From Plantago ovata (Eukaryota; Streptophyta; Magnoliopsida; Lamiales; Plantaginaceae), in NCBI GenBank assembly GCA_028274465.1, contig CM051458.1, forward strand, positions 34,546,692 to 34,610,691: a stretch of 64,000 nt of DNA. Direction: 5' to 3'. Positions 1 to 12,175 of this stretch are shown here, in pieces. The first letter of the stretch is position 1; each line of letters begins with the position of its first letter. Made by a program: the position numbers and the translations under genes. The notes beneath the pieces were generated by a model that was not told the DNA's origin, did no database searches, and saw only the letters and a list, made by a program, of their open reading frames with translations.

Positions 1-335
1 GCTGGTCTTCCTAAGATCGCATTATAATCAAAGTCGATATCCACCACCATGAACCTGATTGTTCTTCTGATTATGTTCGGGTGCCTTCCCATGGAAACAT
101 GTAGGTCAATGGTTCCTACCGTCACGATTTCCTTTCCTCTGAATCGTACTAGTGAACTGGCTTCTCTCACAATCTGGCTCATACTGCCTTTCATCTGTTC
201 CAATGCACTTAGGAGGATCACATTGGTTGAGCTGCCTGTGTCCACTAGGAATCTCTTGACGCGTGAGATTCCTATGTCTAGTTCAAATACCAAGGGTACA
301 TCTGGCTCCTCGATTCCAGTGAAGCTGAAGCTCCT
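1..335 (-). pseudogene. E0 aspartic protease fragment (Tat-lineage Ty3/gypsy)
   Basis: Aspartic protease of the outermost element E0, read on the minus strand and cut by the left edge of the window. The minus strand encodes the active-site block FLVDTGSSTNVIL at about 212-255 and ends with FMVVDIDFDYNAILGRP at about 1-52, the usual C-terminal block of Tat-lineage proteases. The enzyme would release Gag and Pol products inside the virus-like particle. It follows directly after the gag region at 336-2231, as expected for gag-pro order on this strand. Reverse transcriptase and integrase would lie beyond position 1. The copy is an old, broken fossil. The protease family is certain; the Tat assignment rests on the gag next to it. 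Confidence 0.8.
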
Positions 336-2231
336 CTAGGGCACTTCGCTATCATCAAAGGTGATTGGGTTCATTCCTTTGGCATCCGGATCCTCATATA
401 GTGCTCCGGCTATCATGACATGGTACATGGTGTTGGCTCTTTCGACGTCGCACGATCCTCCTGCTGGTCCTCCTGATATCATATACACTGTTCCTCTTCG
501 GGGGTGGCAGTTTGCTTCCCTTCTCCGGGTCTCATACTGGTTCTTAGGATGTCTTTCTATGGTAGGTGGAAGCCATCTTCTGCGCCTTCTTGGTGGTGGT
601 GCGGCTTCGTTTCCACCAATGTAACTCCTCCAAGTTTTGCCAGATCGTCCAGGGGTTGGCACTTGTACAAACTCGTGTAGGTGTCCCTTCTTCAACATGA
701 TCTCTATCTCTGTGCTCAATTCGATACAATATTCTGTATCATGACCCCATAACTCGTGGAAGTAACAATAGTAGCCTGGTTCTGATCTTGAATTCTGCCC
801 CAATGCGTCGGTTGGCCATTTAATCCTGAGATTTCTCCTCTCTATCTCCTTGAGGATTTCCACTTTCCAACTACACAAGGGCGTGTATTCTTGGAATCGT
901 GTTGGGTATGGTTTGAGTGAGGTCCTTCTCATCATGTTTCTGGCCCCTCTTCTTTCATGTGGATCTCTTCTTGCCCTTCGAATAGCTTGTTCCCTTGCTA
1001 TCATTTCTATATGTGGGATTCTCTCCGATCTTGCTGGCTCATCATTTCTATGATATCGACTCACATTTTGCTTTCTTCTGGCTCTCTTTGTGATCCAGAA
1101 TGCTGTGAGGATGCCATTATAGTCCTGTTCAGACTCTACATCTTGTCGATGGTCCCTTATCCACTGTTTCAAGTGTGCATTGATAGTATTCCTACAAAGA
1201 TACCTCAAGCGGTAAATTATATCATGATCCTCCAGCAATCTGGCCACTCGGTTGAATCTTGAGCAGAAAGCCAATTTATCCTCCTCTTGATACTGGACTA
1301 CATCTTCCAGGCTCTTCAAGGGTAGTGCCCCTTGAATGGTTCCACTAAATTGGTAGATGAAGCATAATCTCATCTCCCAAAAACTCATGACCCCTCTGTT
1401 AGGCAATGTATCCCACCATGCTAGGGCTTCTTCCATTAGGGTGTTGCGAAATGCGTGCCTGCAAGGAATATTTTGGCTCCTAGCTTTTGTGGAAAACAGG
1501 TCAACATGCTCCCTTGGATCTCCCTGCCCATAATAAGGCCTAAGAACATCTTCCACCATTGGCACTACGTGGTCCTCTGCTTGTTCCAACCTTTGTGATC
1601 GAATCGCCTCCTTAGTGCTCCGGATTGCCCCTTGCAACTCAGTGATTATGTGGCTTAATCTTCACACTGTCCTAGGAGCAGCTGTGGATCTTCGGTCTCC
1701 TCTGGTTGGCCTTCACTAGGATATCCCTCTAGCTCCATGTCTTCATCATTCATTGGATCTTCCTCGCTTATAACCTGAAACTGGTTCGCTTCCTCTTTCT
1801 GGTCTCCCTCTTCTTCGCTAAAGAATCTTAAGTGTACTCTAAGCATTCTACCGTCGGGTTGCGTCTCCGGATGCATCATGCACGCCATTCCGGTGTTAGC
1901 ATCGGCCAGGGTGTTGGAAAGGTGTATGTTGTAGTCAACTGGATGTGGTATTTGGGTTTCTTGGATCTGGTTTTCTTGGTTTGACAAAAATGGACTTTGT
2001 GGTGGTAGATCTGGAGTAGGTGGTTGTTGGTTGGGTCCATTGATTTTGTAGGGTATCTGGGTCTGAGACTAACTCGAGTTCCCTTTTCAGGTGTTCCTCA
2101 GACAAATCATCAAAAAGTCCCATATCATCCATCCCATCAACACTCAAAATAGAATCATCAAAGTCCTCATCCCCACAATAACAACAATCCGAATAATCAT
2201 TATCATCTAAGGTCTTTTCGCCCATAACATT
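336..2231 (-). pseudogene. gag: E0 gag, main part (Tat-lineage Ty3/gypsy)
   Basis: Structural polyprotein of E0 on the minus strand. The longest open stretch (336-1637) holds a retrotransposon-gag core with the WWDTLP block, followed by a degenerate finger-like motif (YYCYFHELWGHDTEYC) and the IEIMLKKGHLHEFV segment. The C-terminus carries a MISGGPAGG block. This order is characteristic of Tat/Ogre/Retand gags and differs from the simple CCHC knuckle of chromoviruses. The part nearer 2231 is acidic and low in complexity (DDNDYSDCCYCGDEDFDD). The gag is cut at 2231/2232 by the whole of E1; its N-terminal side lies at 52482 and above. Broken fossil, older than E1. Confidence 0.85.
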
Positions 2232-3096
2232 TGTTGGTGTTAAAATATGTCCAGTCCGCATTTACGAACTGGAGCGGTAGAAGAGCGCGACAAGGCTTTA
2301 AGGGCCGTCCCTCAAGCAGCTCGACCACACCCAAGTATGTCACTTGAGTGTGGCTCGACCAGCATATGGTCCGACCAACATTATGAGGTTGACCCTCAAG
2401 ACATCTCACTACAAGGATAAGACTGACCAAAGTAAGGCACAAACAGCATCCCTAAGGCTCGACCACCATAGGTGGGCGGACCGAGGAGGACCTTACGTCA
2501 AGGTATCACCCTCCAAAGGAGAACAGACAGAGCACTACTTGGACCATGGAACCTGCGGAAGGCATGAGGACCCAGGTCGACCACACCTGGTCGGTCCCTA
2601 GGGGGGCCGCCTTCCAGAATATTACGTGAGACCTGAAAAGTCAATAATGCCCTCCAAGCCCTAGTCAAGATGTTTGAGTCAAAGCCCATGGACCTCCTTA
2701 ATGGGCTTGGGCCAACGGAGGCTTCTATCTCAGTCGGACACTTGTCACGATCCTACATAAAGTGACAATAAAATACTATGAGTATATAAAGGGATCTCAT
2801 TCATAATCCCAAGGTAATCAATCATACCTCTCACCTACCACTCACCTACCACATTTACTGCTCTTACTATGGAATCTCTTCAACTCCCTACACGTAAAGT
2901 CGTCCCTCTGGTCTGATCCTAGACATACCGGGTACGGGGTACTAACCCCCCCCCCCCCATCAAGTCTCTTTCAGGTACGAAGAAGCTACATGAAGACTAC
3001 TTATACGTCAGAGGAAGACTATATGAAGAAGTCCTAAGTAGTTTGCTTTGACGGTTTATTACGAACTTAGGAAAAAGCACGAACTACCCTTCAACA
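2232..3096 (+). repeat. E1 5' LTR
   Basis: 865-bp LTR beginning TGTTGG and ending TTCAACA, paired with 51634-52481. A TATA box lies at 2783-2791, so U3 is about 580 bp and R-U5 about 280 bp. U3 carries repeated CGACCA motifs (2321, 2356, 2372, 2460, 2578). It also has a near-perfect inverted repeat, CCACACCCAAG against CTTGAGTGTGG, at 2324-2352. A run of C near 2949 differs in length from the 3' LTR. Confidence 0.93.
2783..2791 (+). promoter_or_regulatory. E1 5' LTR TATA box
   Basis: TATATAAAG within the LTR, conserved at 52184-52192 in the 3' LTR. Transcription would start about 30 bp downstream, near 2815-2820. This is inferred from the canonical motif and its position; no start site is visible in the sequence itself. 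Confidence 0.7.
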
Positions 3097-3098
3097 TT

Positions 3099-3116
3099 TG
3101 GCACCGTCTGTGGGAA
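3099..3116 (+). other. E1 primer-binding site
   Basis: TGGCACCGTCTGTGGGAA, three bases after the LTR end. The same site with G for A at the fifth base occurs on the minus strand next to the E0 LTR (53051-53069), showing that E0 and E1 are related. I did not assign the primer tRNA with confidence. Confidence 0.75.
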
Positions 3117-5340
3117 TCTGATCAAAAGGTCATCCCTAGCTCTACTGGTCGAGCCGATAGACACTCTTCGATATGCCTCCAAGAAAAGTGTTCGACTTGC
3201 CAACACAGTACCAGAGAATCCTCCTCGCCCAATGGGCCGTCCCCCTATAAATGGCCGAGGAGGAGGAAGGGTAGCTGCTTCAAGGGCACCTAGAAATAAC
3301 AATGTTGAAAGGAATCATGATATGGTGGAGGGGGTTTTCACTAATGTCACGGGCTCCCGAGAAGAAACATCAGGAGAGAACCATCCCCAAGGCGTCCCTG
3401 TCGGAATTGCTTATGGGGCTTTGAGAGTTACGAACCATGTTGCTCCAAGGTATCATCTCCCTTCCGTTGCAGTAGAACCTCCTCTACCAGCCGCATTGAA
3501 CTTCACCCTTCTGAACGGTCAAGTAGTCCGACCAGCTGATTTTGGGATGGGCGAAGCTCAATACAGCCTATTTCTTCTCACCACACAAGGATGCTTGGGA
3601 GAAAATGAAGCCGCGAGAGTTGAAGCGGAACTTCAAGCCCGAGGAATAAGAGACGACCAAGTACAAGAGCAACCTCATGGGAATCGTCCCGCACCTCGTC
3701 AATCCCAACCAAGAGCACATCCAGTTCAAGATGAGGCTCATTCAAGAGCCAACACAAGGCCAATCCAGTCTAGACTTCGACCTCCAAGGGTTCAGTCAAG
3801 ATTAGGACCACAAGGTGCTCTGATGATTTGAGAGAGTTGATTGATAGGAGAATAAGAGCCTCGATGCAAAATGTTGCTCCTCAAGAAAACCAAGCTCAAG
3901 TTGCAAACCCTCCCGCTCTCCCAAACCAAGTTACACACAACCAAGTAACTCCTCAGAATCAGCTCGAGGTGATGGCGGAGAACAACGCTTTGAGGACCGT
4001 AGCGGAGGTAACCCCCTTGGTCGGGATCGACCCAGTCACGGGAAGAAGACTAACTTTGGAAGAACTTAGATCTCAAAGAACCGCACTTGAAGCTCGAATA
4101 GAAACCTTAAAGGGTGTTGTTCAAGAGCAAGAACAAGACCAAGATCCAAGCCCATTGTGCGACGAGATAAGAAGTCATCAAGCAAAGACTGAGAGAGGTT
4201 TCCGTACCTTCGAGAGCTATGATGGAACAAGTTGTCCACAAGACTACTTGGTAAGATTTGGCATCAAGATGGATGCATACGGGCACGACTCAAAAAAAAA
4301 GGCATTACTCTTCCCTGCTAACCTCTCAGGGGAAGCCATGAAATGGTGGTCGTGCCTTCCTCAACGCTCAATCAAATCTTAAAGAGAGCTCTGACAGGAG
4401 TTCTCTAAGAGATTCGAGAAGGTCATGAACACCAAAAGAAGGGTAAGATACTTGGCCGAAATCGTCCAAAAACATAATGAAGACTTGAGGGATTTCATCA
4501 ACCGGTTCAATGAGGCAGCCCTCCAAGTAGAGGACACCACTCGATCAATGAGAGAAAGGAATACATGTATGGTAACACTACCAATGTCAAGTTCCAAGAG
4601 GTGCTCCCGACATCATGTGTTGATAGTGAAGCTCAGCTAGCAAAAGTTTGCAAGGATTTCCTCGAGGCAGAAGAATTCCGAAAAACGGTCACGATGAGAA
4701 CCAACCTTCCAAGAGAAAAAGGCAAGTAAAGGAAAGGGAGAAGGAATATCCTCCGAGGCAACAAAATCCTGGAAAACAAAGGAAAGATCAAAAGCAAGGT
4801 TTGATCAAGGAAGGTCCTTCGAGGAATGAGTTTAGAGACAAGAGAACCCCTCCGAGGAGATCACCTCCAAGGAGATATAGCAACTACACAGACTTGAAAA
4901 GATCAAGATCCGACATCTTGAACTATATAGTCTCGAGGAAACTTGATGTCTCATGGCCACCTCCAATCCAAGAAAGTCGAAAAAACAAAAATTTCGAGAA
5001 ATTCTATCAATTTCACAAAGGAAAGGAAAGGCACACACTGCTGATGAGTGCGTCGAGCTCAAGAACAAGATCGAGAGGATGATTCGAAATGGACAGTTGG
5101 TCAACTATATTCGGAAGGAAGAACCTCTGGCTATCATCCCTCCGCCACCACCAGTGAGGAACAAGCACCAAGGCCCCCAGGGAAACCCTGGTTATAACAA
5201 TATTCATAATTTCAAAAATTATGAGAATCGCCTGGTAAATGGGATTATTCATACTCTTACGATTGCCGAAGGACCCACGGGTGGCGATACTCGAAACCAA
5301 AGGGAGATCACAGCGATAATCTCAAGGTCAGGGATGTGAA
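3117..5340 (+). pseudogene. gag: E1 gag (Tat/Retand-like)
   Basis: Gag region of E1 in several reading frames. The N-terminal part (about 3232-4170) is low-complexity, rich in Q, P, R and N. The retrotransposon-gag core lies at about 4190-4570 (FRTFESYDGTSCPQDYLVRF, then KWWSCLP). A basic R/K/P-rich stretch follows at about 4650-4930. The Tat-type finger (HTADECVELKNKIERMIRNG) is at about 5030-5100, matching the equivalent segment of E0 in design. Gag would form the particle shell and package element RNA. The region is broken. It is followed without a clear gap by protease. Confidence 0.85.
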
Positions 5341-5966
5341 ATATGGCCAAGTTGGGCATCCGGGAACCAATGTGATTTCCTTTGATGACAGTGAAGTCGC
5401 TCTAACGCATGCCGGAGGAGGAAGCATATGCGACCCATACGCTCCTCTAGTATTACTCTCGATGCCAAATCTTACAACTTGGGAAGGATTCTAGTCGACA
5501 CCGGATGTTCGGCTAACTTAATCTTCACGGACACTTTGAAGAGGATGCACATGAAGCCGAGGGAAGGTCTCAGAGAAGTAAGGAGTGTCCTGGTAGGATT
5601 TGGAGGACAACCTATCATGCCCTTTGGAATGATCAACTGACAGTTTCAATGGGAAGCGTTCCTCGAAGAGTAACTCAACATGTCCCATTCGTGGTCGTAG
5701 ATATTCCCTTTGACTACTTTGCGGTTTTGGGAAGACCTGCTCTCTCTAAATTCCAAGCCGTAGTGTCTACGGTCCACAACAAGTTGAAGTTCCCTACTCC
5801 GTTGGGAATCGGACAAGAAGTGGGAAACATAAGAGAAGCATGGGAATGCTACAGTCTCTCAGCAAAGTGCACTCCCAATGTTGCCATTGGAGAACCAAGT
5901 TCAAGTCAAGTGCTCGAGGAGCAACCCTTTGTTCATCATGCTCCTTATCACTTTTATACGGTCTGA
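5341..5966 (+). pseudogene. E1 aspartic protease
   Basis: Retropepsin-type protease of E1. The active-site block ILVDTGCSANLIF lies at about 5490-5530. The C-terminal block FVVVDIPFDYFAVLGRPALS at about 5690-5750 is close to that of E0 (VDIDFDYNAILGRP). The enzyme would mature the Gag-Pol products. The order gag, protease, RT is that of Ty3/gypsy elements. Fossil copy, broken. Confidence 0.85.
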
Positions 5967-6069
5967 CGAGTAAAGAAGATGTCAAAAAAGCCAAGTCCGT
6001 CACTTAGGCGAAGGAAAGGAATTCAAGAGAAAGAAAAGAAAGTCTAGTAGGAGCTGTTAAGGAGCTCGT

Positions 6070-7777
6070 GGAGTATCAAGTGATACCCCCACTACCACCA
6101 TCCTCCAAAAAGAAGAAGTTTTTCGATGAAAACAAGATGGAGGCAAGAGAAACCCTTGAAGAAATCCAGATTGTCGAAGGAAGTACCGACAAGGTTACTA
6201 AGATTGGTACGAAATGACCACTGAAGTAAGGATGAAGTTCATTCAATGTTTGAGAGACAACAATGACGTCTTCGCGTGGAGTACCATCGATCACCCACAT
6301 TCGAGAAAAGCGAAGAGACTTCAGTGCGGAAGACAATGCCATCATTGAAGCAGAAGTGCAAAGGTTACTCAAGGCCGATCATATCAAAGAAGTGAGATAC
6401 TCCGACTGGGTTTGCAATGTAGTCCTTGTAGAGAAAGGACCAGAAAAGTGGAGAATGTGCAACAACTTCACCAGGCTTAACAAATTTTGCCCGAAGGATC
6501 CCTACCCCTTACCCCGGATCAACCAGCTTGTCGACTCAACAGCAGGGTGCGCCCTCTTGAGTTTCATGGATGCGTACCAGGGGTTCTACCAAGTCAAAAT
6601 GGCCAAGGATGATATACCAAAGACCACCTTCTTTGCAAAACGGAAATGTCTACTGCTTCAACATGATGCCCTTCGGGCTCAAAAACGCCGGAGTGGCCTA
6701 CCAAAGGCTGGTCAACAAAATGTTCAAGGAAGAATTGGGGAAGACGATGGAAGTCTATGTTGATGACATGTTGGTCAAGAGTAAGACCGAGGAGTAACAC
6801 GTAGGGTACCTGACGAAATGCTTCTCTATTCTGAGGAAGTATGGCATGAAGCTCAATCCAACAAAGTGTACCTTTGGATTCAAAGGTGTGAAGTTCCTCG
6901 GTTATATGGTAATGGAAAGGGGAATCGAAGCAAACCCTGAAAAGATCAAGGAAATTCTCGAACTTCCACAACCCCGAACTATCAATGAAGTACAACAATT
7001 GGTAGGGAAGTCCATTGCATTGAGAAGGTTTATCTCAAGATCAGCTGAGAAGAACCTTCCGTTTTTCAAAGTTTTGCGAAAGAGCAACCAGTTCGAATGG
7101 ACTAAGGAGTACGAGGAAGCCTTCGACAAACTCAAAGAGTATCTACTCTCCCCTCCACTATTATCAAAACCAATAGAAGGAGAGGTACTTTACTTATACC
7201 TGGCCGTGACAATGGAAGCCATTAGCTCGGTCTTAGTGAGGATTCAAGGGAATGATAACTTGCCTATTTACTACTTGAGTAAAGTACTTGCCGGAGCAGA
7301 GACACGCTACATGGATATCGAGAGGCTATCCTTCGCTCTTGTCTACATAGCAAGGAGACTAAAGCCTTACTTCGGAGCTCACAAAGTCGTTGTTTTGACG
7401 AAGCAGCCTCTCAAGCAAGTCCTTGGGAAACCAGAAAATTCAGGAAGGCTAGAAAGGTGGGCAATTGAGTTGAGTGAGTATGACATCGACTACCAAGCCC
7501 CAGTGGCCAAAAAAGCCCAAGTTATTGTCGATTTCCTGGTAGAGTATCCCTCTAAGGAAGTATGAGAGGAAGCCTCTCCACAAAGCCAGAATGTCGTGAT
7601 GATGGTTGAGGAGGACCACAGAAGAGTGAGGCCATGCAAGCCTTAGAAGATGCTTTGAAAGAAGTCAAAGAGATGTCGCAAGCAAAAAGAAAGAGACAAG
7701 AAGTGTTCCTAGCGAAAGAGATCGAGGAGCCCAAGGCTAAGAAGACCGTCTCTCCAAAACCTAAAGAGCTCACCGAC
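6070..7777 (+). pseudogene. pol: E1 reverse transcriptase and first RNase H / connection region
   Basis: RT palm and fingers are visible in order: WVCNVVLVEKGPEKWRMC (about 6405), FCPKDPYPLPRINQLVD (about 6487), FMDAYQGFYQVKMA (about 6566), MMPFGLKNAGVAYQRLVNKM (about 6664) and the catalytic YVDDMLVKS (about 6757-6783). From 6846 follow the thumb (FLGYMV, LELPQPRTINEVQQLVGK) and the ordinary gypsy-type RNase H or connection domain (YLYLAVTMEAISSVLVR to LSEYDIDYQAP, to about 7560). E2 is inserted at 7778, just upstream of the second RNase H, which resumes at 28138. The domain order places this firmly in Ty3/gypsy. Broken fossil. Confidence 0.88.
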
Positions 7778-9207
7778 TGTAACACCCCGTATTTTGTTTT
7801 TCTTATTTTTTAAAATTATTTAATTACCTGAATAATTTATTTTATTTGGTAATTATTTAATTTCTTTTCCGTGCAACCGAAATCGATTCTAGAAAGTTCG
7901 TGTAGTAGCAATTCATCTTGTTCCGTTTTGGGCTAGCTAGCAATCTGATTTTGTAGCCTTCCTTGGCCCAAATAGAGTTGAGTGTAGTTGGCCCAATTCT
8001 CGTTGTGGCCCATTCTGATCTGGCCCGTCCGATGTCCCATGTAGCTAAACCATAACCTAATTCTACCAAAACTACTCCAGCCTCCCCTCATTCCCACTCT
8101 TCACTCCACCTTGTTAGAAGAGCCAAGAAAGAACAGAAAAACTCATTTATTCATTTTTCTTCTTTTCAATCCACACTACACAGACTTCATCATCTTCATC
8201 TCATCACCTCCATTGCCATCTTTCATCATCATCTCCACTACTCCATCATCATCTATAATCATCCCAAATCGAACCCACCATCATTATCAAACTCTAACGG
8301 CGTCGGTTCCGTTCTGCTTCGATTTTGTTCCGCCGTATCAGCTCCTCTCCGGTCCGTTTCTGTTCTGTTCAGTCTGTGTCCTCCCGCTACGTTCGCGTTC
8401 CCCGTTCCGGATCCATTTCTGTCCACTCCAGTCCCGTTCGTCGCTCTGTTCCATTTCGGATCTGCTCCGGTAAGTTTGTTCGGCCGATTCTAGTTTAATT
8501 ATATTCCAATCAAAGTAAATCATGTTTTAATCCCCTCGATTCCGTTTTGATTCGCAGCTTATTCTCTATTCCGGTTCGTTCGAAGGTAAAGTGCTATGCC
8601 CTGTTCTTTTTCGTTTTCTTTTTATTCCATTAATGACAAAATTGCCCCTGCTGCTGTGGCCTCTAAACTGAACTGAGAACTGGGACTTAAGATAGTTTTA
8701 GTTTTGGATCGAATTTGTTGTTGTTTGACCTTGTGTTGACTGACCTGGACTTTGATGTAATTATTTCAGAAACTTGAGGACTGAATTGTATAGACTAAAG
8801 CCTGTGAGGACCATTTTGAGATTTCTGGAAAACTTTAAGGACTTATTTTAGATTCTGTTTTGACTTTAGTTGACTGTTAGTGGGCTGTTTCGTTAAGACT
8901 CTGAAAGTTGGGGAGTGTTTCTGTAACACCCCGTCTTTTTTATTTATTTATTTATTATTTTATTATTTAATTATTTAATTTAGTTAATTAATTATCAGAG
9001 TAAATTATTTATTCGATAATTACTTAATTAATTTCGCGTAAGCTAGTTCGTTTCGTTTCGTTTGGATCAAGCTGGAAGACTGGACCATTCTGACCTCTTG
9101 TTGGCCCAATTCTTAGCCCAGTCAAAGGCCTGATTGACCGGCCCACTTTGACCTAACCCTAACCCTAGTCAGATTCATCCCATCCTCATTCTCAGCCGTA
9201 AAACACA

Positions 9208-9217
9208 AGAGAAGAAA

Positions 9218-9262
<45 letters not shown>

Positions 9263-9271
9263 AAAGAAAGA
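9208..9271 (+). repeat. (GAAA)n microsatellite at the gap edge
   Basis: AGAAAGAAA-type tetranucleotide run directly before the undetermined bases. Assembly probably failed here. Confidence 0.9.
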
Positions 9272-9371
9272 NNNNNNNNNNNNNNNNNNNNNNNNNNNNN
9301 NNNNNNNNNNNNNNNNNNNNNNNNNNNNNNNNNNNNNNNNNNNNNNNNNNNNNNNNNNNNNNNNNNNNNNN
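9272..9371. other. Assembly gap (100 N)
   Basis: Exactly 100 undetermined bases, the conventional size for a gap of unknown length. It hides the rest of the E3 left part and the 5' portion of E4, possibly many kilobases. Confidence 0.97.
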
Positions 9372-10018
9372 TTCAAATCTGATTGCTCAAATCAGAGAGA
9401 TATGAAGCAAATTTAGAGTGCCCTCTCCAGCTGACAACTGTGATGCTCAAAGGCTCTTTTTGTTCCTGTGGTGGCTGATCCCCACAAATAACTGAGGAAG
9501 AGGAAGTGACAAGTGTTGCTTTGTATAAGCACGTTGAGCTAGTCATTTGACTGATGATGAAGAAGAAGAAGAAGATATGAGAACATTCCACTGATCCCAG
9601 TGATGATGAAGGAAAGATTCTAAGGACAAAAAGGATGACATGATGACAATCAAGGTCCAAGTCCTGGTGCTGGTGGATTAAGTTGACAGCTGCTGAACTA
9701 ATCCTCTGACAATCAGCAAGCTGATCAACAACAATCTCAGCAAGAATCTCAACCTCCTCCTGCTGCTGCTGAAAATCAAGCACCTACAAGGTGCTGATAC
9801 TGAAGAAGAATACGCCAGAAAAAGGGCTGCCTTGAAAAATGGCAAAGTCCAGTTCTGATGCCAAGGTTACTGAAGAAAACCTTGAAGATGAGGATGAAGA
9901 AGATGAAGATTACCAACAGCTCTAAAAATAGTCTCGTGATCCATGCAAGGCATACGCAGGATCTGGAAATTGGTGAATCTTCAAGACAAAATCGAAGGAA
10001 GTTCCATCCCTTCCACTT

Positions 10019-10200
10019 ACTACTGGCGCAACTCCAGTTATTGAGTCTCAAACGTTGCCTTCAGCAACTACTCAATTAAACTAACTACTGGCGAAACTCC
10101 AGTAATTGAGCCCCAAACTCAATTGAAACAACTATCTACTGGTGAAACTCCAGTCGTTGAGTCTGAAGTGTTGCCATCAGCAACCACTCAACAAAAAGGA
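10019..10200 (+). repeat. Imperfect tandem repeat in E4 (about 50-65-bp units)
   Basis: Three units sharing ACTGGCG.AACTCCAGT followed by ATTGAG, starting near 10020, 10085 and 10137, two of them followed by GTTGCC.TCAGCAAC. Each unit has a small inverted repeat ACTGG/CCAGT. Such repeats are common in the proline- and threonine-rich parts of env-like regions. Confidence 0.65.
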
Positions 10201-12175
10201 AGTGAAGCTACTGACAAAGGCTCCAAAGTCGCTCAACTTGATGAATCTGAGGTGATGACGACTTGTCAGAAAATGATGATGAACAATCCAAAGAGACCCA
10301 AAAGTCGTTCAGATTCCTCCTCTGATTACATCGATGATTTAGACGATGGACTAAGAGCCGAATTGCTGACGCGTGATGATCAGTTTGCTTCTGAATTAAG
10401 GTTCATTCCTTAACACCGCATTTAGTGCCGTTCCAAGAGTTGAGGAGTTTACTCCCAGAATTCTAGCACTAAAGAAGTCCATGATGCCTGCAAAGCTGAA
10501 GATGAGGCATTGCTTGCTGAGAGCCCACTTGACATTGGAAAAATATTGGCTACAGTGCTGAGACGCACTACAACTTTGACAAGCTCAGAAGACATAAGTC
10601 TTTATCACAAGAGCTATGAAGAAGATGTAAGTCAGGCGCTCAGCTTGCAAAGACTGCTCTCGTCAAAGCTCAGAATATTATGGATGAGAAGCCGCAACAG
10701 AGAAAACATGAAGAGAACATGATGAATATTCAAAAAGAGTAGCACAATGAACTCTGACCAACAAGAATCATCATGAAGTATAACAGTCTCACACTCTTGC
10801 TGAAAATTGCAATGAGTTTTATTCTCTGCACATCACTCCGATGTTGCAATCCATGTCTAAGGGGGAAAAGAAGACTAGAAAAAGCAATCAACCCCTCCTA
10901 CTCCTGCTGCTGATGTGCCACTTCCACTAGAACCTCTTGCTGAAAGAGAGCAAAGTTCTAAAAGACAAGCAGAAACTGAGTTAAATTCAGCAAGTACCAA
11001 AAAGAAAAAACCGCTGCTGAACTCAAGATTTCTGTCACATTGAAAGTCATCACAATCTGAATGAAGATGATGAAGAAGATGATGACAATCAAACAATAGC
11101 TCAAGCCATAAGAGCTAGACCCTAACAGCCATAACTCCGCTGGCCACTCAAAGGCATTTTTCGTCTGACTCTTCAGCAGAGATCAAGACAATGCTAAAAC
11201 AAGAAGAAGAAGGCAAAGACAGGAAGAGAAAAGGCTGGCCAGCATTGCTATTGGCTCCGGCATTGAATATACTAAGACCAGCAATGAGGAAACCACTCAG
11301 AATGTAATAATAAAACATTCATGGTTGCTGGATTTTAAAGCTGGAAGACTTGCTGATGAATGAGTTCTTTCCTACAGCCATTTGAATCAGATGTTCAATG
11401 GATTGAACTCAAGGTCCAAAGAAAGCAAGGGAAGAATCCTTCCCAAGAAATATTGCTGGGAAATGGTTGAATCTAGAGGTCTATGTAAGAAGAGTTGCCA
11501 TTGGTAAGACATACAAGCAAGAACCAAATCTGATCAAACCACCTGCATCGCTTACTATGCTGACCCGGTAACAAAGAAACCTAAGAAGAAACTTGGATTG
11601 ATTCCTTATGAGTACTTCTATCTTACTGCTCAAGATCAAGAAGAAGATCTTCTCTGGTAAGAAAGATTCATCCGAGAAACATTTCAGATACACAGCTTCT
11701 CCATGCCAGCAATTGGGGCATGCATCTGTGGGTAGTTAACTACATGGAAATGAATGCTGAAAAGCATCATCATACTGCCTGCATAAATGCAAGAATTCTT
11801 CAACTACAAGTCCGTAGGCTTCTGGAAAACTACGAGAAGGATTGTGTTGAATTCACTGCTCTTGCTGAGAAGAGTGTAAGAGAGATTCTGAGAAAATCCT
11901 CTGAAAGAGTTTAAGTCCCTGCAATAGTTTCTTGTTAAAGTTTTTGTTTGCTGATTCATTGTTATCTAAGCTTTCTTGTAAACTTCTGAATGATAATTTT
12001 CAGCAATGAATTCTTTTTTGACTCTTATTGGTTTTGATTATGCAACTTACTTATGCTTACTGTTTATTATTTCAAGTATGCTTGCATTAATCATCTGATT
12101 TATTCAACATCAGAAACCTCTAAAGGGTAACAATTAATTTAGCCATGGATTGCTAACATCAAAAAGGGGGAAATT

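Noticed and set aside
8111-8473. Open frame of 120 codons and its counterpart at 25840-26229
   Set aside because: Both lie in the pyrimidine-rich part of E2 LTRs; frame and sequence are not conserved between the two copies.
9150-9166. Telomere-like CCTAACCC words
   Set aside because: Only about two units within an LTR; too short for an interstitial telomere tract.
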